Assembly: GCA_022376465.1 (NCBI GenBank)
Contig: JACDTU010000004.1
Span: 1,178,001 to 1,242,000 of the forward strand
Direction: 5' to 3'
DNA from: Cubamyces lactineus
Lineage: Eukaryota; Basidiomycota; Agaricomycetes; Polyporales; Polyporaceae
DNA length: 64,000 bases
Positions 46,354-57,700 of this stretch are shown piece after piece (the first letter of the stretch is position 1; the number at the start of each line of letters is the position of its first letter). A program made the position numbers and the translations under genes. The notes below the pieces were generated by a model. It saw nothing but the letters and a program-made list of their open reading frames with translations, made no database searches and was not told where the DNA came from.

Positions 46354-48094
46354 TCAAGCAGACCCGTAGATGAGGTCGAGCTCAGCCTTGAACGCGTCCT
46401 CGACCGCCCTGCGCCGGATGTTGCCCTTCGTGGCTGTGCGGGGGAGGGTGTTGCGGGGGACCACAAGGACGAATCGCGTAGAGACGATGCGCTCGTGAAT
46501 GTAGCGACGCAGGTGGTATGGGCGGATCCGGCGCACGATGTCGCACTTGAGCTTCTCGGGATCTGCGCCGTCCACCGCCGGCTCGACGAAGAGCGCGGGA
46601 GAAGGCCGCCCGTTGCCAACGACGATGCATGCCGCGACGAGGTCGGCACACTGAGCGAGGACGTGGTCCTCGATCGCCTTGGTGTCGCAGCGAAGCGAGC
46701 TCTCGGACTTGATCCAGTCGTCGTTGCGTCCGCGGTAAACGTACTGGCCCGGGAGCACCTCGAGGAAGAGATCGCCGGTGTGGAAGTTGCCGTCTGCGTG
46801 CCGGAGGGAGCGGTCTGGGCAATCGGGGGACTCCGCGAGGACTATGAGCTCGAGGAGCTGCGCGTTGGCGTTCTGGTACCCCGTCTCCGAGTCGCACGGT
46901 GCCGCAGGCTCTACCGGCACGAACGCGTACTTGGTGCCGGGGATAGGGCGCAGCGTGTGTATTGCATTCTGTGTGTCGTTCTCGGGCGACGTGAGCATGG
47001 AACCGACCTCAGTACTTCCATAGCAGTTCATTAGCTTGATGCCGTTGCGGTACACCCACTCCTCATCCTCTGGCGACATCATGAGCCCTGATACGAAAAT
47101 CTCGTCAAGGCTCTGCAGGCATGCCAGAAGCTTGGGGTTGTGACGCGAGTTGCGCAGGTGCTGCATGAGGTAGGTTGGGAACTGGCTCATGCGGGACAGG
47201 CCGCAGCGCCGAACCATGTCCATCAGCTCGTCAGAAGAGTACGTTGGCTTCGTGAACTGGACGGTGCACGACCCGTGCTGGATCGAGCCGGAGAGCGTGA
47301 ACGTCTGGGCAAAGTGACATAAGCTGCCCCTGTAAGAACGGTCAGCGCAAATCATCAGAAGTGAGCTGATGAACACATACATCCAAACATTGACGTCTTG
47401 ACGGCCATCGCGAGAAGCCTTGGGCTTCATCGCCGCACCCGTCTTCTGGAGCGTGAAATCCCACCAAGCGAAGCTTGCCGGAACAAGTTTCGGGCGGCCA
47501 GATGTCGAACCCGATGTATGGAAGATCATGAGGGTGTCGTTGCCATTGGTGCTGCTCCTGTTGGGAGGTAGGGGTGCATCGATCGCGGGAAGCCTCCGCG
47601 CGTCTATCGCCTCATAGGTAGGTACCGGATTGTGTGACAGGACCGAGCCATACGAGCTATCATAGACCAAAGCTCGGCCTTTAGACCTCTCCAGGAGCTC
47701 GAAGATGATCTCAGGGCTTGGTAGTCGCAATGAAAAGAACTGCGGGATGTAGCCAGCTCGCGCCATGCCGTAGATGTGCAGGGCATCGACGTAGGTCATG
47801 CCACCTAGCCTGTAAGAGCTCGGTGAGTTTGCTAGTATTGATGACGATACATCGATCAACTGACCATAGACCGACCACAGAACGAGTCGAAACTCCAACG
47901 GAAGTAAGCTTCTGCGTCCAGTAGCGTGCGGTCTGCTCGACGTCCCGCCAGAACTGTTGGTAGGTGATCGCTTCCCATTCAAGTACGTCGCCGGTCTTCG
48001 CGTCCACACGCGGGACACGGAAGGCAGGCGCGTCGGGGTACCTAGCAGCGGTCGCCTCGAGGATGGTGAGGTGTGTTCGGTACATGGTAGTCAT
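46354..48094 (-). CDS. Stand-alone AMP-binding (ANL superfamily) acyl-adenylating enzyme, copy 2
   Basis: Minus-strand exons 48094-47865, 47809-47381 and 47329-46354 encode 544 residues that align by eye with copy 1 along the whole length. Shared or near-identical blocks include THLTILEATAARYPDAPAF, GGMTYVDALHIYGMARAGYI, MIFHTSGSTSGRPKLVP, NCYGSTEVGSML, NFHTGDLF, GRNDDWIKSESSLRCDTKAI, VVGNGRPSPALFVEP and LPRTATKGNIRRRAVED. The catalytic A10 Lys is kept. Differences are a slightly longer N-terminus (MTTMYRTH versus MSYQTH) and A5 NCYGSTEV versus NLFGSTEC. Both introns sit at homologous codons. The donor of intron 1 is GTCAGT. It stands alone, without carrier or release domains. A Met at 48085 is an alternative start. 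Confidence 0.85.
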
Positions 48095-50100
48095 GCTGGG
48101 TGCAGAGATGGGGACTTGGAGCGAGGTGAAATGACCGCGAGTTTATATACGGAGGCGTGAGCCACATGCGAATATTGAATGTGTCCAGCCATAGTGATTG
48201 GACGGCTGTATCCGGTTGTCAATCTCAAACGCCCTGCAGGGACAGCCAACGTCAGCGCGGCCCAGCGAGGTATGTCATCGAGAAAACAAACGTACGAGTG
48301 GCAAGGCACCCGTTATGATCGAAGTCAAAGGATCAAGGCGACATCTTGACCGCCGGCAATCTGTTACCATCTTGAAACTGTACGAGAGCGGGAGACAGGA
48401 CGGAAGTGGGAATGAAGATGTCACAGTTATTCGCCGAGTCAGAGCAGCCACTGCCCCCAGTTGCGTCCCCGGCCGGGTGGGAGTCATCCAACGCTGCGAC
48501 GAAGGCTCGCAAAGGCCAACCTGCAACGCACTTGGCTTGGGGCTGACTGTGCCGATGAACTCTCTGACAGATGAGTCGTCCAGCAATCAACAAACCTTGT
48601 CCTAGAACTGCGGCCATTGGCGCGAGACGCTGGGGGCGGAGCGGTCGTTGAGGCCTGCTACTAGGGAGGCACAGCTCAACGGCTATCGAGCAGCGGCTGC
48701 GACAGCATGCTAGTCCTGTTCGCATGATACTCGCATCCCACTTACGGGGCCTGTTCGTCAACAGGCCATTCTGGCTCAACACTCTCGGGTGCACACTGGG
48801 TCCAATCCCCACCGTATCCTGTGTTTTGCGCAGTACAGTGCATGCGCAACCTTGGTACTCCGAGCCCACGCAGGGCTCGCATAATCAACATAGCACTGCC
48901 AGTGCTATCGAACCTTACCAATCAGCCACACCGCCTACTTCACCGCTCTTACCGCGTGGTCCTGAGACGGCGTCAACCTCAAGGGTCTTGTGGCGTCAAA
49001 CTGTTTTGACTGTCCAAGAATCTGCATTGCTGAAAGCGGAGAATGCATTGCGACCGACATAAATTCAACCTGTCTCGGGCGGTCAATTGTTGGCATGGAC
49101 TGTATGGCACTCAGGCACCTACCTTGACTTTGTTCAGCCACTCGATTTCGTGGTAGATCTTTCATAACAGTCCCTCGGACATCCACAACGTTCTTTTGTT
49201 CAACATCTCTTGCCCCTTGCGGCGCGTCTGAAATCAACGTCGATAGACAGTCGCGTATGCGACAAGCACCGGCATAGCACGGTCCTTGAGGGATATTGGT
49301 GACCAAACATTCGGGCTCCTTGCTCAGAGGCCCGAGACTTGAAGCCTTGAGGCACGATCCGGAGCCGTTCTCGATGCCTTGCGATGGGATACAGCTGACG
49401 GGAGAGGCCGCGCGTGTCAAGGGCCGTTCCTCGGAAAACGACCCTGCTGTAGCAATTGCGGCTCCGATTTGGCTGCAATTATGCCGATGGGCATGGTGAC
49501 GACTTGTCACATAGATCTCTCCTTGCTCCCCGACATGCGGATTGTGCGGAATTGTGGCAGATCCAGAGCGAGCTCCGAGGCATGGGGAGCCAGGATCACA
49601 ACGGCACTCGGAATGGGGGCAGAACATACCTGCTGATCTCTTGGCAACAATCATGGCCTCATAACACCCATAATCGCAAGACGGACAGTTAGAGCAGACA
49701 GCATTGCAGATGCGACGAGGCCGCAATGAGTGGGTGGAGTATGTTGAAGTACGGATATGAAGTACGACAAGTACATGGCCACAGAGCGAGATGCAGATTG
49801 GAACGGGCGCCTATGACGCGCCGGGCTAGGTCGGGAAGTGCCGAGGGACAGAGGCCAGGCGCGAAAAGACTTGTCAACTCGCGAGGTCGAGGTCGTCGTC
49901 TCGCGCGTTGGCCAACGTTTCCTCCTCTTGCAGCGGCCCCAACGCTTTGCATGTCCCTGAACTTCCCTCGACTCGCTCCATAGCACCCACCCGTGCAGAG
50001 GTATGACCTCGTTCGACCCCAGTGTCAACAGACAACCTGACCTACCTCCAGCTCACGGCGGCGACTCGGGGATATCGTCGCCCCGTCATCCTGGCTGTCC
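48095..50100. other. Intergenic, 2 kb, divergent ANL gene 2 / PPR gene
   Basis: Contains the promoters of both neighbours. A minus-strand open frame at 48935-49726 (263 codons, Cys-rich start CNAVCSNCPSCDYGC) has no recognisable domain and is discussed as a finding. Other frames are short. Confidence 0.5.
48141..48149 (-). promoter_or_regulatory. TATA box of ANL gene 2
   Basis: On the minus strand TATATAAAC lies about 47-55 nt upstream of the ATG at 48094, a spacing similar to that of copy 1. This suggests that at least the core promoter was duplicated with the gene. Confidence 0.5.
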
Positions 50101-52653
50101 ATGCCCTGGAGAGTTGGTCGGGAATTAAGGCATCTCTACCACGCCGCACACGCCCTACTAGAGAGAAGTCGCACTCCGTGGCGTCCTATATGCTTGATTG
50201 CGAAACCCATCCATTCCACTCGGGCTCCATGGCAGCCGGCGGTAGCTCTGAAGCTCAAACACTCCCACACGGCCGTACAAGCGGAAGGGGCCGTAGAAGA
50301 TCTTCAACTCACTCCTTCATACGATCTCGACGTGGAGTCTGTGCTGCTGAGGTGGAAAAGGCCCAGGGAAGTGGAGGCAGTCGATCCGGAGATTCAACCC
50401 CCTCCCCATATCCTTGCCATCCTCGACAACGTGTTCAAGCAGTACCGGACTCGCCTCCCTACACTAGAAGAGCTACGCAGCTCTCCAGATACTGCCGAGC
50501 TGGTCACATACCTGCGTTCCCAACATCGTCCTCCTGCACTGGTGCATCATTTCCTCGATGTCCGGGAACCCCGTCACGCTCTTTGGATCATCAGGATTGC
50601 AGTTCAGAGTGGATACAGCTTCTCACCGAAGTTCTATGGTCACGTCTCCGAGAAGCTGGCGGACATGCACAAGTGGCGACTTATCACGGGTCTTACGGAC
50701 GTCGCACGAGCAGACCTCGGATACACTACTACAGGTCTCCTCAACTGGCGTCTGCAGGCCCTCATGGAGTCTCAACACCACTTCCCGCTTCAGGACGTAT
50801 TGGATCTCTATGCGCGCGAACACGTCAGAGTCTCTCGCTTGACGTATCACCTGCTCATCGCCATGCATCTACGCAATCACGACCTCACAACCGCTCTCGC
50901 GGTCGTTCGTGCCATGGAGTCTGCTGGGATTCGTGTGTCACCCAGAACTTGGGCTGTAATACTCCTCAATCATCGTTCACTTGGACTTTCGCCCTCTGCA
51001 AAGGCGCAAGCTCTCAGTGCCCTGCGAACGGCCGATGGCCAAACCGCAACAACCATTTTGAACAGCCTCGTGCAACTCCTCCTAGATGCTCACGACATGA
51101 CTGGTGCAATAGACGTTCTTTCCATGGCGTCAGTGCCAAATGCAGGCCACCTCTCCGACCATGGGGTAGGTACCACCCAGCCAGGCGACGCGAAATCCGA
51201 CAGCGCGCTCTCGAGCCCCCGGAGTGGATTGATCAACGTCACCACCTACAATATACTCCTCAACTATTTAGCTCGCCAAGGTGATCTTGCGCGGTCGTTG
51301 CAGACTTTGGAGCAAATGGACGGTGCGGCGATCCTCCCGGACGACGCAACGGCAGCGGCCTTAGTTCGCTTGTACTATGCTACTGACTCCCCAAACGACG
51401 CACTTCACGTTGTTGCCGACGCCCTTCGGAATTACCCTACTGCTGCAGCTCTCCTCCTTGACCTAGGCTTCACGGCCTCTATGCCCGCCAAACACCCCAC
51501 CTATCCCAATACGGCGGCTCCTACCATCGGCCTATTCAATTCCCTCATTACCGGCATCCTTCGATCTTCGGGCTTGGCTGCCTTGAACACCGTCTTACGT
51601 ATAATGCGGATTGTGAAGGTCGACGCGAATGCCGCTACCTTGGCCATTCTCATGTCACACCTGAACCGGCGCGAGAAATCGCGACCCCGGGAGATGATCA
51701 GGGCTGTTAGAGCCCTCATGTCCATCGGCCTACCGCCGACCACACGGCACCTTCACGTCCTTATGGCGGCCTTACTGCGCGAGGAGCGTGCGATCTCTCG
51801 CCCCAGAGGTTGGACCATGGGCCCAGTTGCCGAGCAGACCTCTCTTAGACCGTTCGCTGCGGGCAATTGCTTCGAACCCGCCGCTGGGGTCGTGTTCCCC
51901 CGCCGCCTCCGATACCGTAGCCTGATGCGGCCCATCCTGCAGTCGCTCACTGACCGCGGTGTGCGGAGCGACCGCGTCACGTTCGCAATGCGCATCAAGC
52001 ACGACGCGGTCGTCAAATGCGACCTCGAGATGGCCCTCTCGACATTCAAGGCGATGGTCGCCGCCGGCATCCAGCCGAACGAGTACCACTACGGTGCGCT
52101 CATCGAAGGCCATGCGGCGGTTGGAGACATGCGTGGGGCGATGGACATCATGTGCAAGGCGGCGGAGGCAGGTGCTAGAATTAACGTCAAGACACACACG
52201 ATGATTATCGCCGGCTTCGCTCGCCTCGGCCAACCCACGCAGGCGGTCGAGGCGTTTCGCAGAATGGTCGGGGAGGGCATACGCCCGGACGTGCCTGCGA
52301 TCGACGCCCTCGTGAGCGCGTTCTTCCGCGCCAAGGCGTACCGGGTGGCCCGACGTGCTCTGCTGCAGCTCTGGCCGCAGGTGGCGCCGATGTCGGACGA
52401 GCTCGAGAAGGCGTCGCTCCGGCAGCTGGCTATCGCATTCCGTGCGCTGCACGGCGCCAACTCGAAGGTGCCGGAGAGGCTATCGTCTCAGGAGCAGCGG
52501 ATGCTGAGGTGGAAGATCCGGGACATTCTGAGAAGGTGGAAGAGCGCTGAGGGCTACTCACGAGACAAGGGAGAGAGGGCGCACCGCCCGGCTCGCCACC
52601 GTCATGTATCATTGGCACGTACCCCCGAATATACCAGGGCAAGAAGGTGTTAA
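50101..52653 (+). CDS. Mitochondrial pentatricopeptide repeat (PPR) protein
   Basis: Single exon, 850 residues. The first ~60 residues are basic and lack acidic residues apart from isolated Glu (WRVGRELRHLYHAAHALLER), as in a mitochondrial presequence. Helical-pair repeats follow: RLTYHLLIAMHLRNHDLTTA with ALAVVRAMESAGIRVSPRTW, NVTTYNILLNYLARQGDLAR with SLQTLEQMDGAAILPDDATA, and a well-formed pair near residues 635-730 (ALSTFKAMVAAGIQPNEYHY, GALIEGHAAVGDMRGAMDIM, AVEAFRRMVGEGIRPDVPAI). PPR proteins bind organellar RNA, and this one presumably serves mitochondrial mRNA maturation or translation. The C-terminus is basic. The intronless structure is unusual among the intron-rich neighbours. A 420-codon frame at 50022-51284 in another frame is its shadow. 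Convergent with hapX. Confidence 0.85.
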   Translation: MPWRVGRELRHLYHAAHALLERSRTPWRPICLIAKPIHSTRAPWQPAVALKLKHSHTAVQAEGAVEDLQLTPSYDLDVESVLLRWKRPREVEAVDPEIQPPPHILAILDNVFKQYRTRLPTLEELRSSPDTAELVTYLRSQHRPPALVHHFLDVREPRHALWIIRIAVQSGYSFSPKFYGHVSEKLADMHKWRLITGLTDVARADLGYTTTGLLNWRLQALMESQHHFPLQDVLDLYAREHVRVSRLTYHLLIAMHLRNHDLTTALAVVRAMESAGIRVSPRTWAVILLNHRSLGLSPSAKAQALSALRTADGQTATTILNSLVQLLLDAHDMTGAIDVLSMASVPNAGHLSDHGVGTTQPGDAKSDSALSSPRSGLINVTTYNILLNYLARQGDLARSLQTLEQMDGAAILPDDATAAALVRLYYATDSPNDALHVVADALRNYPTAAALLLDLGFTASMPAKHPTYPNTAAPTIGLFNSLITGILRSSGLAALNTVLRIMRIVKVDANAATLAILMSHLNRREKSRPREMIRAVRALMSIGLPPTTRHLHVLMAALLREERAISRPRGWTMGPVAEQTSLRPFAAGNCFEPAAGVVFPRRLRYRSLMRPILQSLTDRGVRSDRVTFAMRIKHDAVVKCDLEMALSTFKAMVAAGIQPNEYHYGALIEGHAAVGDMRGAMDIMCKAAEAGARINVKTHTMIIAGFARLGQPTQAVEAFRRMVGEGIRPDVPAIDALVSAFFRAKAYRVARRALLQLWPQVAPMSDELEKASLRQLAIAFRALHGANSKVPERLSSQEQRMLRWKIRDILRRWKSAEGYSRDKGERAHRPARHRHVSLARTPEYTRARRC

Positions 52654-52836
52654 TAACCATGTACAGCGCGTGTGAGTACTCCGATCGGTCGTATTGCCAT
52701 GCTGCGGTGTGTTCGGAAGGGGGATGCATGTGGGGTGTGAGTCACTCTAGGATGTGGCACGTAACTACTAGTTATACATGGGAGGCGGACATACGTTAGT
52801 AGGTAAATTATAAAACGAAGATTCCATTCTGCCTTA

Positions 52837-54774
52837 TTACGGTACAGCAAACCGGGCGTCGAGAAGACGCAGCGCGTCGCGAACACCGTCCGCCATGACT
52901 TCGCGTACGCGCTGCCGCCCACATTTGACCAGCACCTCTTGGGGAACCAGCTGCGGGGGAGATGATGTCCCGTTCGCCCGTGATCGTTGCCGCTCGTGAT
53001 ACTGGGCATGAGGGTCGGTCAGGATGATTGGTTGGCTTTCCTGCGGTTGGGTATAGGAGGGGAGGCCGACGCCCGGCGACAGCCCCCTCTCAGGAGTGAT
53101 GGTCCCAGGAGCGGGCGAGATTTCGACCCGCGGCCCTGTGCACTTGGTGCGGCGCGCGACGACCTCTGCGAGCAGCGAGAGGTCCGTGAATGCGGCGTTG
53201 GGGTGCGACTTGATCTGTCGCCACGCGGCGTCGCACGGTATCGTCTCCGTCGTCGTCAACGGCTCAGACATGAGCAGCGAGGAGGTGAGAGGCGCAGCGG
53301 TCGCTGCTGATGCCGCGCCCGTGTTCGAACCCACTGCCGCCAAGCCATTCCCGCCGCTGTCAGCGCCAGCGCCGCCCCGCCCACACGCGGCGGGGTTCCC
53401 ACAGCAGCCAGAGCCTGTCGAGGAGGCGCCATTGGTACAACCGCCCTCCGGGCCTGGGCAGTCCTTGCATGGGGTAGAGCACGACACAGACTTGCTGATG
53501 GCCGCGCAGAACGCCTTCCCGAACGCATCGTCTGCACACGCGGGACAGTTCGACGGGTCACCGGTGCAGGAAGGTACCTCCGGTTTGGGCGGCTCGGAGG
53601 AGGGAATGGTGATGGGGAAGATCGGTTGCAGTGCAGGGTTGGGTGGGGCCCGGCGGCGTAAGGGTACGGGAGCCTGGTACGCGGGAAGGTTGTCGAGAAT
53701 GGAGGAAGACGCCTGTGGCGCTGCAGGAGAGGATGAGGAAGTCGACACTGCGCTTTGGTCGGCAGTCTCGACCTTCATGGACGAGACGGCTGCATTCACA
53801 GCAGCGATGCGCTCATTGACCTGTTGGAGGGCCATCTCGCGGCAGAAGCAGGGGGTATTTTCGTTGCAGAGTCCGCAGTCGAAGGTGTCGAGAGCACCGC
53901 CAGGCTCGAATAGACTCGTCTTTCCCGATGTGGCCATGTCGAAGATGCTGTTGAGGCCGAACGCCTGGGGGAAAATAGGTGTGTCCCGAGCGGACTGCGG
54001 CATGGGTGCCGGGGAGAAGCTAGAATGGGCATCGCTCGAGTCCGCGGAGGAGACTGCGGACGGTGACGATGCGTATGAGACCGGAGGGAAAGATGTCTGG
54101 TTGAAGGTGTTGAGCGCATCGACCGTGACCTTGGTGCGCTTCTTTGATGGGGACTGCGAGAGGTCACCGTATGGAGAGTTGGGAGTGACGTCGTCGCGCG
54201 GTCTCTTCTGAGCAGCACGCTCCTCAAACTGGGCGACCCTCTCCTTGAGCGCGGCGTTCTCCTTGCGTAGCTTCTCATTCTCCTCCTTCAGACGCTTGGC
54301 AATATTCTGGAGGGCAACGTTCCGCTCGATCTCTCCCTGTTCATACTGCTGCAAGCGAGCCTGCAGCTCGGCAAGCTGAGACTGCTTACGCTCACGAAAG
54401 GCACGTTGCGCGGCTCTGAAACGGTGGTAAATATTACGCGACGCGTCCCTATCGATGTATGAAGCTCACCTATTTTGCACACGACGACCTTTAGCATCGG
54501 CCTAGTGGTCGGGGTCGGGTTAGAGTCGGAATTAGCGCCGAGACGGGACCGACTCGGACTACGAACCTCGGGAGTGTCCTCTGGGGGAGGGGCGACGTCC
54601 TTCTTGGGCTTTCTGCCTGGCTTCGGCTTCGCGGGGATGACCCACTCCTTGGAAGCTGTTGAGGAAGCGTGTCAATGTTGGGGATCCCACGGGTGGGCAG
54701 ATGAGTGACATACCGGTCGCCCAGAGGGTGGAGGAAGAAGAGACTGCGGCCGGAGAGGCAGCTGCTGCGCTCAT
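52837..54774 (-). CDS. hapX: HapX-type iron-responsive bZIP transcription factor
   Basis: Regulator that partners the CCAAT-binding complex to control iron acquisition and iron-consuming pathways. Exons on the minus strand are 54774-54714, 54655-54567, 54501-54470 and 54415-52837, 586 residues. The Hap4-like CBC-binding motif is SKEWVIPAKPKPGRKPKK (residues 22-39). The bZIP basic region is KGRRVQNRAAQRAFRERK (about 54-71), continuing into the zipper LAELQARLQQYEQ... . Four cysteine clusters match HapX CRRs: CGLCNENTPCFCRE (about 241-254), CTGDPSNCPACADDAFGKAF with C (about 344-364), CSTPCKDCPGPEGGC (about 373-387) and GCCGNPAAC (about 397-405). The helical block PCDAAWRQIKSHPNAAFTDL is also conserved. 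CBC-binding motif, bZIP and CRRs together make the assignment strong. Confidence 0.93.
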
Positions 54775-57700
54775 GTCGAGTGGCAGCGGGGGTAGGCGGG
54801 CGTATGAAGTAGTGGGAGAGAGGAGGAGGAGGCTGGGAAGGGCGGGAGGGCGGTAGGAGTGGATTTATGGAGGATGAGAACGGGACGAGGACGAGGGACG
54901 ACCGGGGGAGAGAGATCTCGGGCGGTGGTTAACTGATTAGATAGCCCCAGCCATCTCTCTTCTTATATCGCGCCCTGATAATCGTCGGCGCCTGCCCCAA
55001 AATCTAGATTCCCCCTGCCGTCAGACCACCTCCCCCGACAATCCCTGCCAAACCCGCCGCTCGTTCGTCCATCCCCAACGCCGCGCCCTCTGTGGTTTGC
55101 ACCCAGTCTGTCTGCCGTTCATCCTGCACAACGCACGCAGAGCAAGGCATGAATGCATATTTTTCTCGCTGCTCGCTCGCTCGGCACTGCACGCGCGTGA
55201 ACCACGTGCAAACCCCTGCCCGCTTCTCGCCCCTGGGCCGTGTTTCGACAGAGAGAGCTTCACAGGCCCTTCAGGCTTCCCGCGCAGTGGACTGCATATC
55301 TCCAGACGTCAGCCGTCATTCTCGTTTACAGCAATTCGGAATTCGTTTGTCGAGATGCCATCCAGTGCGGAGCTTCGCGTTGCTCCGATTCTGCGTGGAG
55401 TTTTGCAGCTGCGTCTCCAGACACAATTCCGAATTCTCTTCAGCGTCCCGCATGTCGCTCGCCCTCCATCTGTGATGCTCTTCAGACAGTTCTCTGATAC
55501 GACCCTCCGAGCCCGCCACTTCCTATTGTAGCACCTTTGCGGTTTTCCAGACTTTTCTTTCTCATTAATCCCGGCCCCGCACTTTGACACCTATTCTATC
55601 GCAAGGCCGGCAGACTCTAGCAGTGAGGGTAGCTCCCCTCACGGTCGACTCAGGCCATCGTCCTTTCCCAAGCCATAGGCCTGCCGTCCCCAACGAACAG
55701 TCTGACAGTTCCGACCCGCCGCGCCGTGCTCTACGGACGCGCTTCGTCGCGCTGCTCAGTAGGTCCTCTACGACATTCGGAGGTAGGTCCTTTGGGCGTC
55801 ACTGCTGCTTAATTGACGACTAACCGGTGATCCTCTGTTGTCCCCAGGCGACCTGTCCCCATTTGGGACACGGGTCTCCTCGAACCGGTGCCGTGGGTGT
55901 CGGATCGAGGAGGCACACCCCCGCGTCTCCCTCGGCCAATACCGCAGATCATCAAGCATCTCCCCGCGCCTCGATAACGCTGCCAGACTAAGCGTTTACA
56001 ACGCAAGGACACCATGTCTGCGCTTCCAATACAACGGCTACCGCGCGGCGCTCCAATCGTGGGGGTCCACGGGTGTTCGCAGTCGGTCTCTACCCCGTCC
56101 TCCAGCATTGGTCAGAGCTACCGAGAGGACAACATAGAGGGGCTCTGCCGCGTCGCTAGCCTCTCCGTCCACATTCCCGTCGGCTTGCATGACGTCAGGG
56201 GACCATGACAAGATTGCGACCTCTACGTGCTGTCGCTGTCAATCTCGACGAGCTAGAGGCACCATCTTTTCACCAATCTCACAACCGCATTTCCTCGGCG
56301 GACTTTTGGCCCACTGCCGCCTGATTCGCTCGTGCGGTAGCTTGCCGTATCGCGCACTCGGCCTGCGTTACCCTGCGACCAAACCGTACACCGCCCTCGG
56401 CAGGAGATAGATACGACGAATCTGTGTGGGCATCGCCATGCGTATTGAGTCTTGTCGGCTTCGTCTGTATCTGCAAACATGTGAGGCTTGTTCGACTTCC
56501 TTATCCAGACGGCTTCGCGAAGCCAACATTCGCTCCCGAGGGCCGCAGATGGGCTGTTGGGCCCGGCTGAGGATGTGCGGGGGGTGGGTAACCAATCCCA
56601 GCGTGAGTCCGTCTAACTCCTCCCCAGGCCCCAAGGCTCTGTCGAGAGTGCCTTCATTGTGGCGCCGCACGGATGGCTCTCGCACTTCTAGTGCGGCGTC
56701 TCTCGACGTGAATGCATGATAGGATACCGTCCAACTGGTGCTGCATCACTTCTCCTTCCCAAGGCCATTGTAAGCAGCCGTCTCTCGTGCTTGCCGCCCC
56801 GCGCTTAGGCTGATCCTGATGTCAGTCCGCATGCATAGGGCCAGGGCGATGTCCACCCAAGGACACGGAAATGGCAACCCTGTCTGCAACCTAGTCACCG
56901 GGACGCTTCTTTCAATCTGTCTGCCACACCTGGCGCCGTTTAGATGTAGTCACCCATTGCGGCCGTAAAGAGTAAGCACCGCGACTATCGCTGGGCGGTT
57001 CTGACGCCGGGGTTAAGTATCTCGCACAAGTCACGGAAGCCGCCAAGAACAAGGTATGCCAGCAGCCACCCACGACAGAATCTTGGTCTGTCAGCTCACG
57101 ATTCCTTTTCTCAGCGCGGTGCCAGATCCGGGCCTATCACAGTGGCGGGCAGACCCGCCGCTCGGTGAACTCAATAGTTTGCTCGATGGAAGCATCGGGA
57201 TGATATGAGAGATGCAGGCACTTTGACGAGAACGGGCTCGGCGAACGCAGGTAGCGAACTCGCTATGCGCAGTGGCCTTGTGCTCGCCCCCTCGTATCTT
57301 CGCACGTCGGGCCACAAGCACCCTGCAGATGTGCCGTATCTCGCCCCTCCTCGTGCGCCGCAACGCATGAGTAGCCATCCACTGACGCACCTCCTCTTGG
57401 CCGACTGCGTGCTATCTGGCCGGACGTGCATGGCTGCTCATGCCTAGCCCAACATGGAGCGCTGCTCTCCACCGTGCCCTTGCCAGACCGTTGGTGCTGC
57501 ATGATCAGCGTGCAATCTGCATGCTGTCAGGATTGACACTGCAGTTTTTCTGATGAGCTTATTGGACACGGATGGGTCGGGACCCTACTAGCACTCAAGG
57601 TGAGCCGTCACTTGTATTTTCGAGGACCCGCGTTGCTCCGTCTTGACAGACTATTCCTTCTCTGTCGATACGTGTTTCTAACAGGCGCGATTGCCGGTTC

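Noticed and set aside
50022..51284. 420-codon frame on the plus strand
   Set aside because: Overlaps the PPR gene in another frame. The PPR frame has recognisable repeats and a presequence, while this one is Ser/Arg/Pro noise produced by codon bias.
53096..54211. 371-codon frame antisense to hapX
   Set aside because: Mirror of the GC3-rich hapX exon 4. HapX cysteine clusters and bZIP fix the coding strand.
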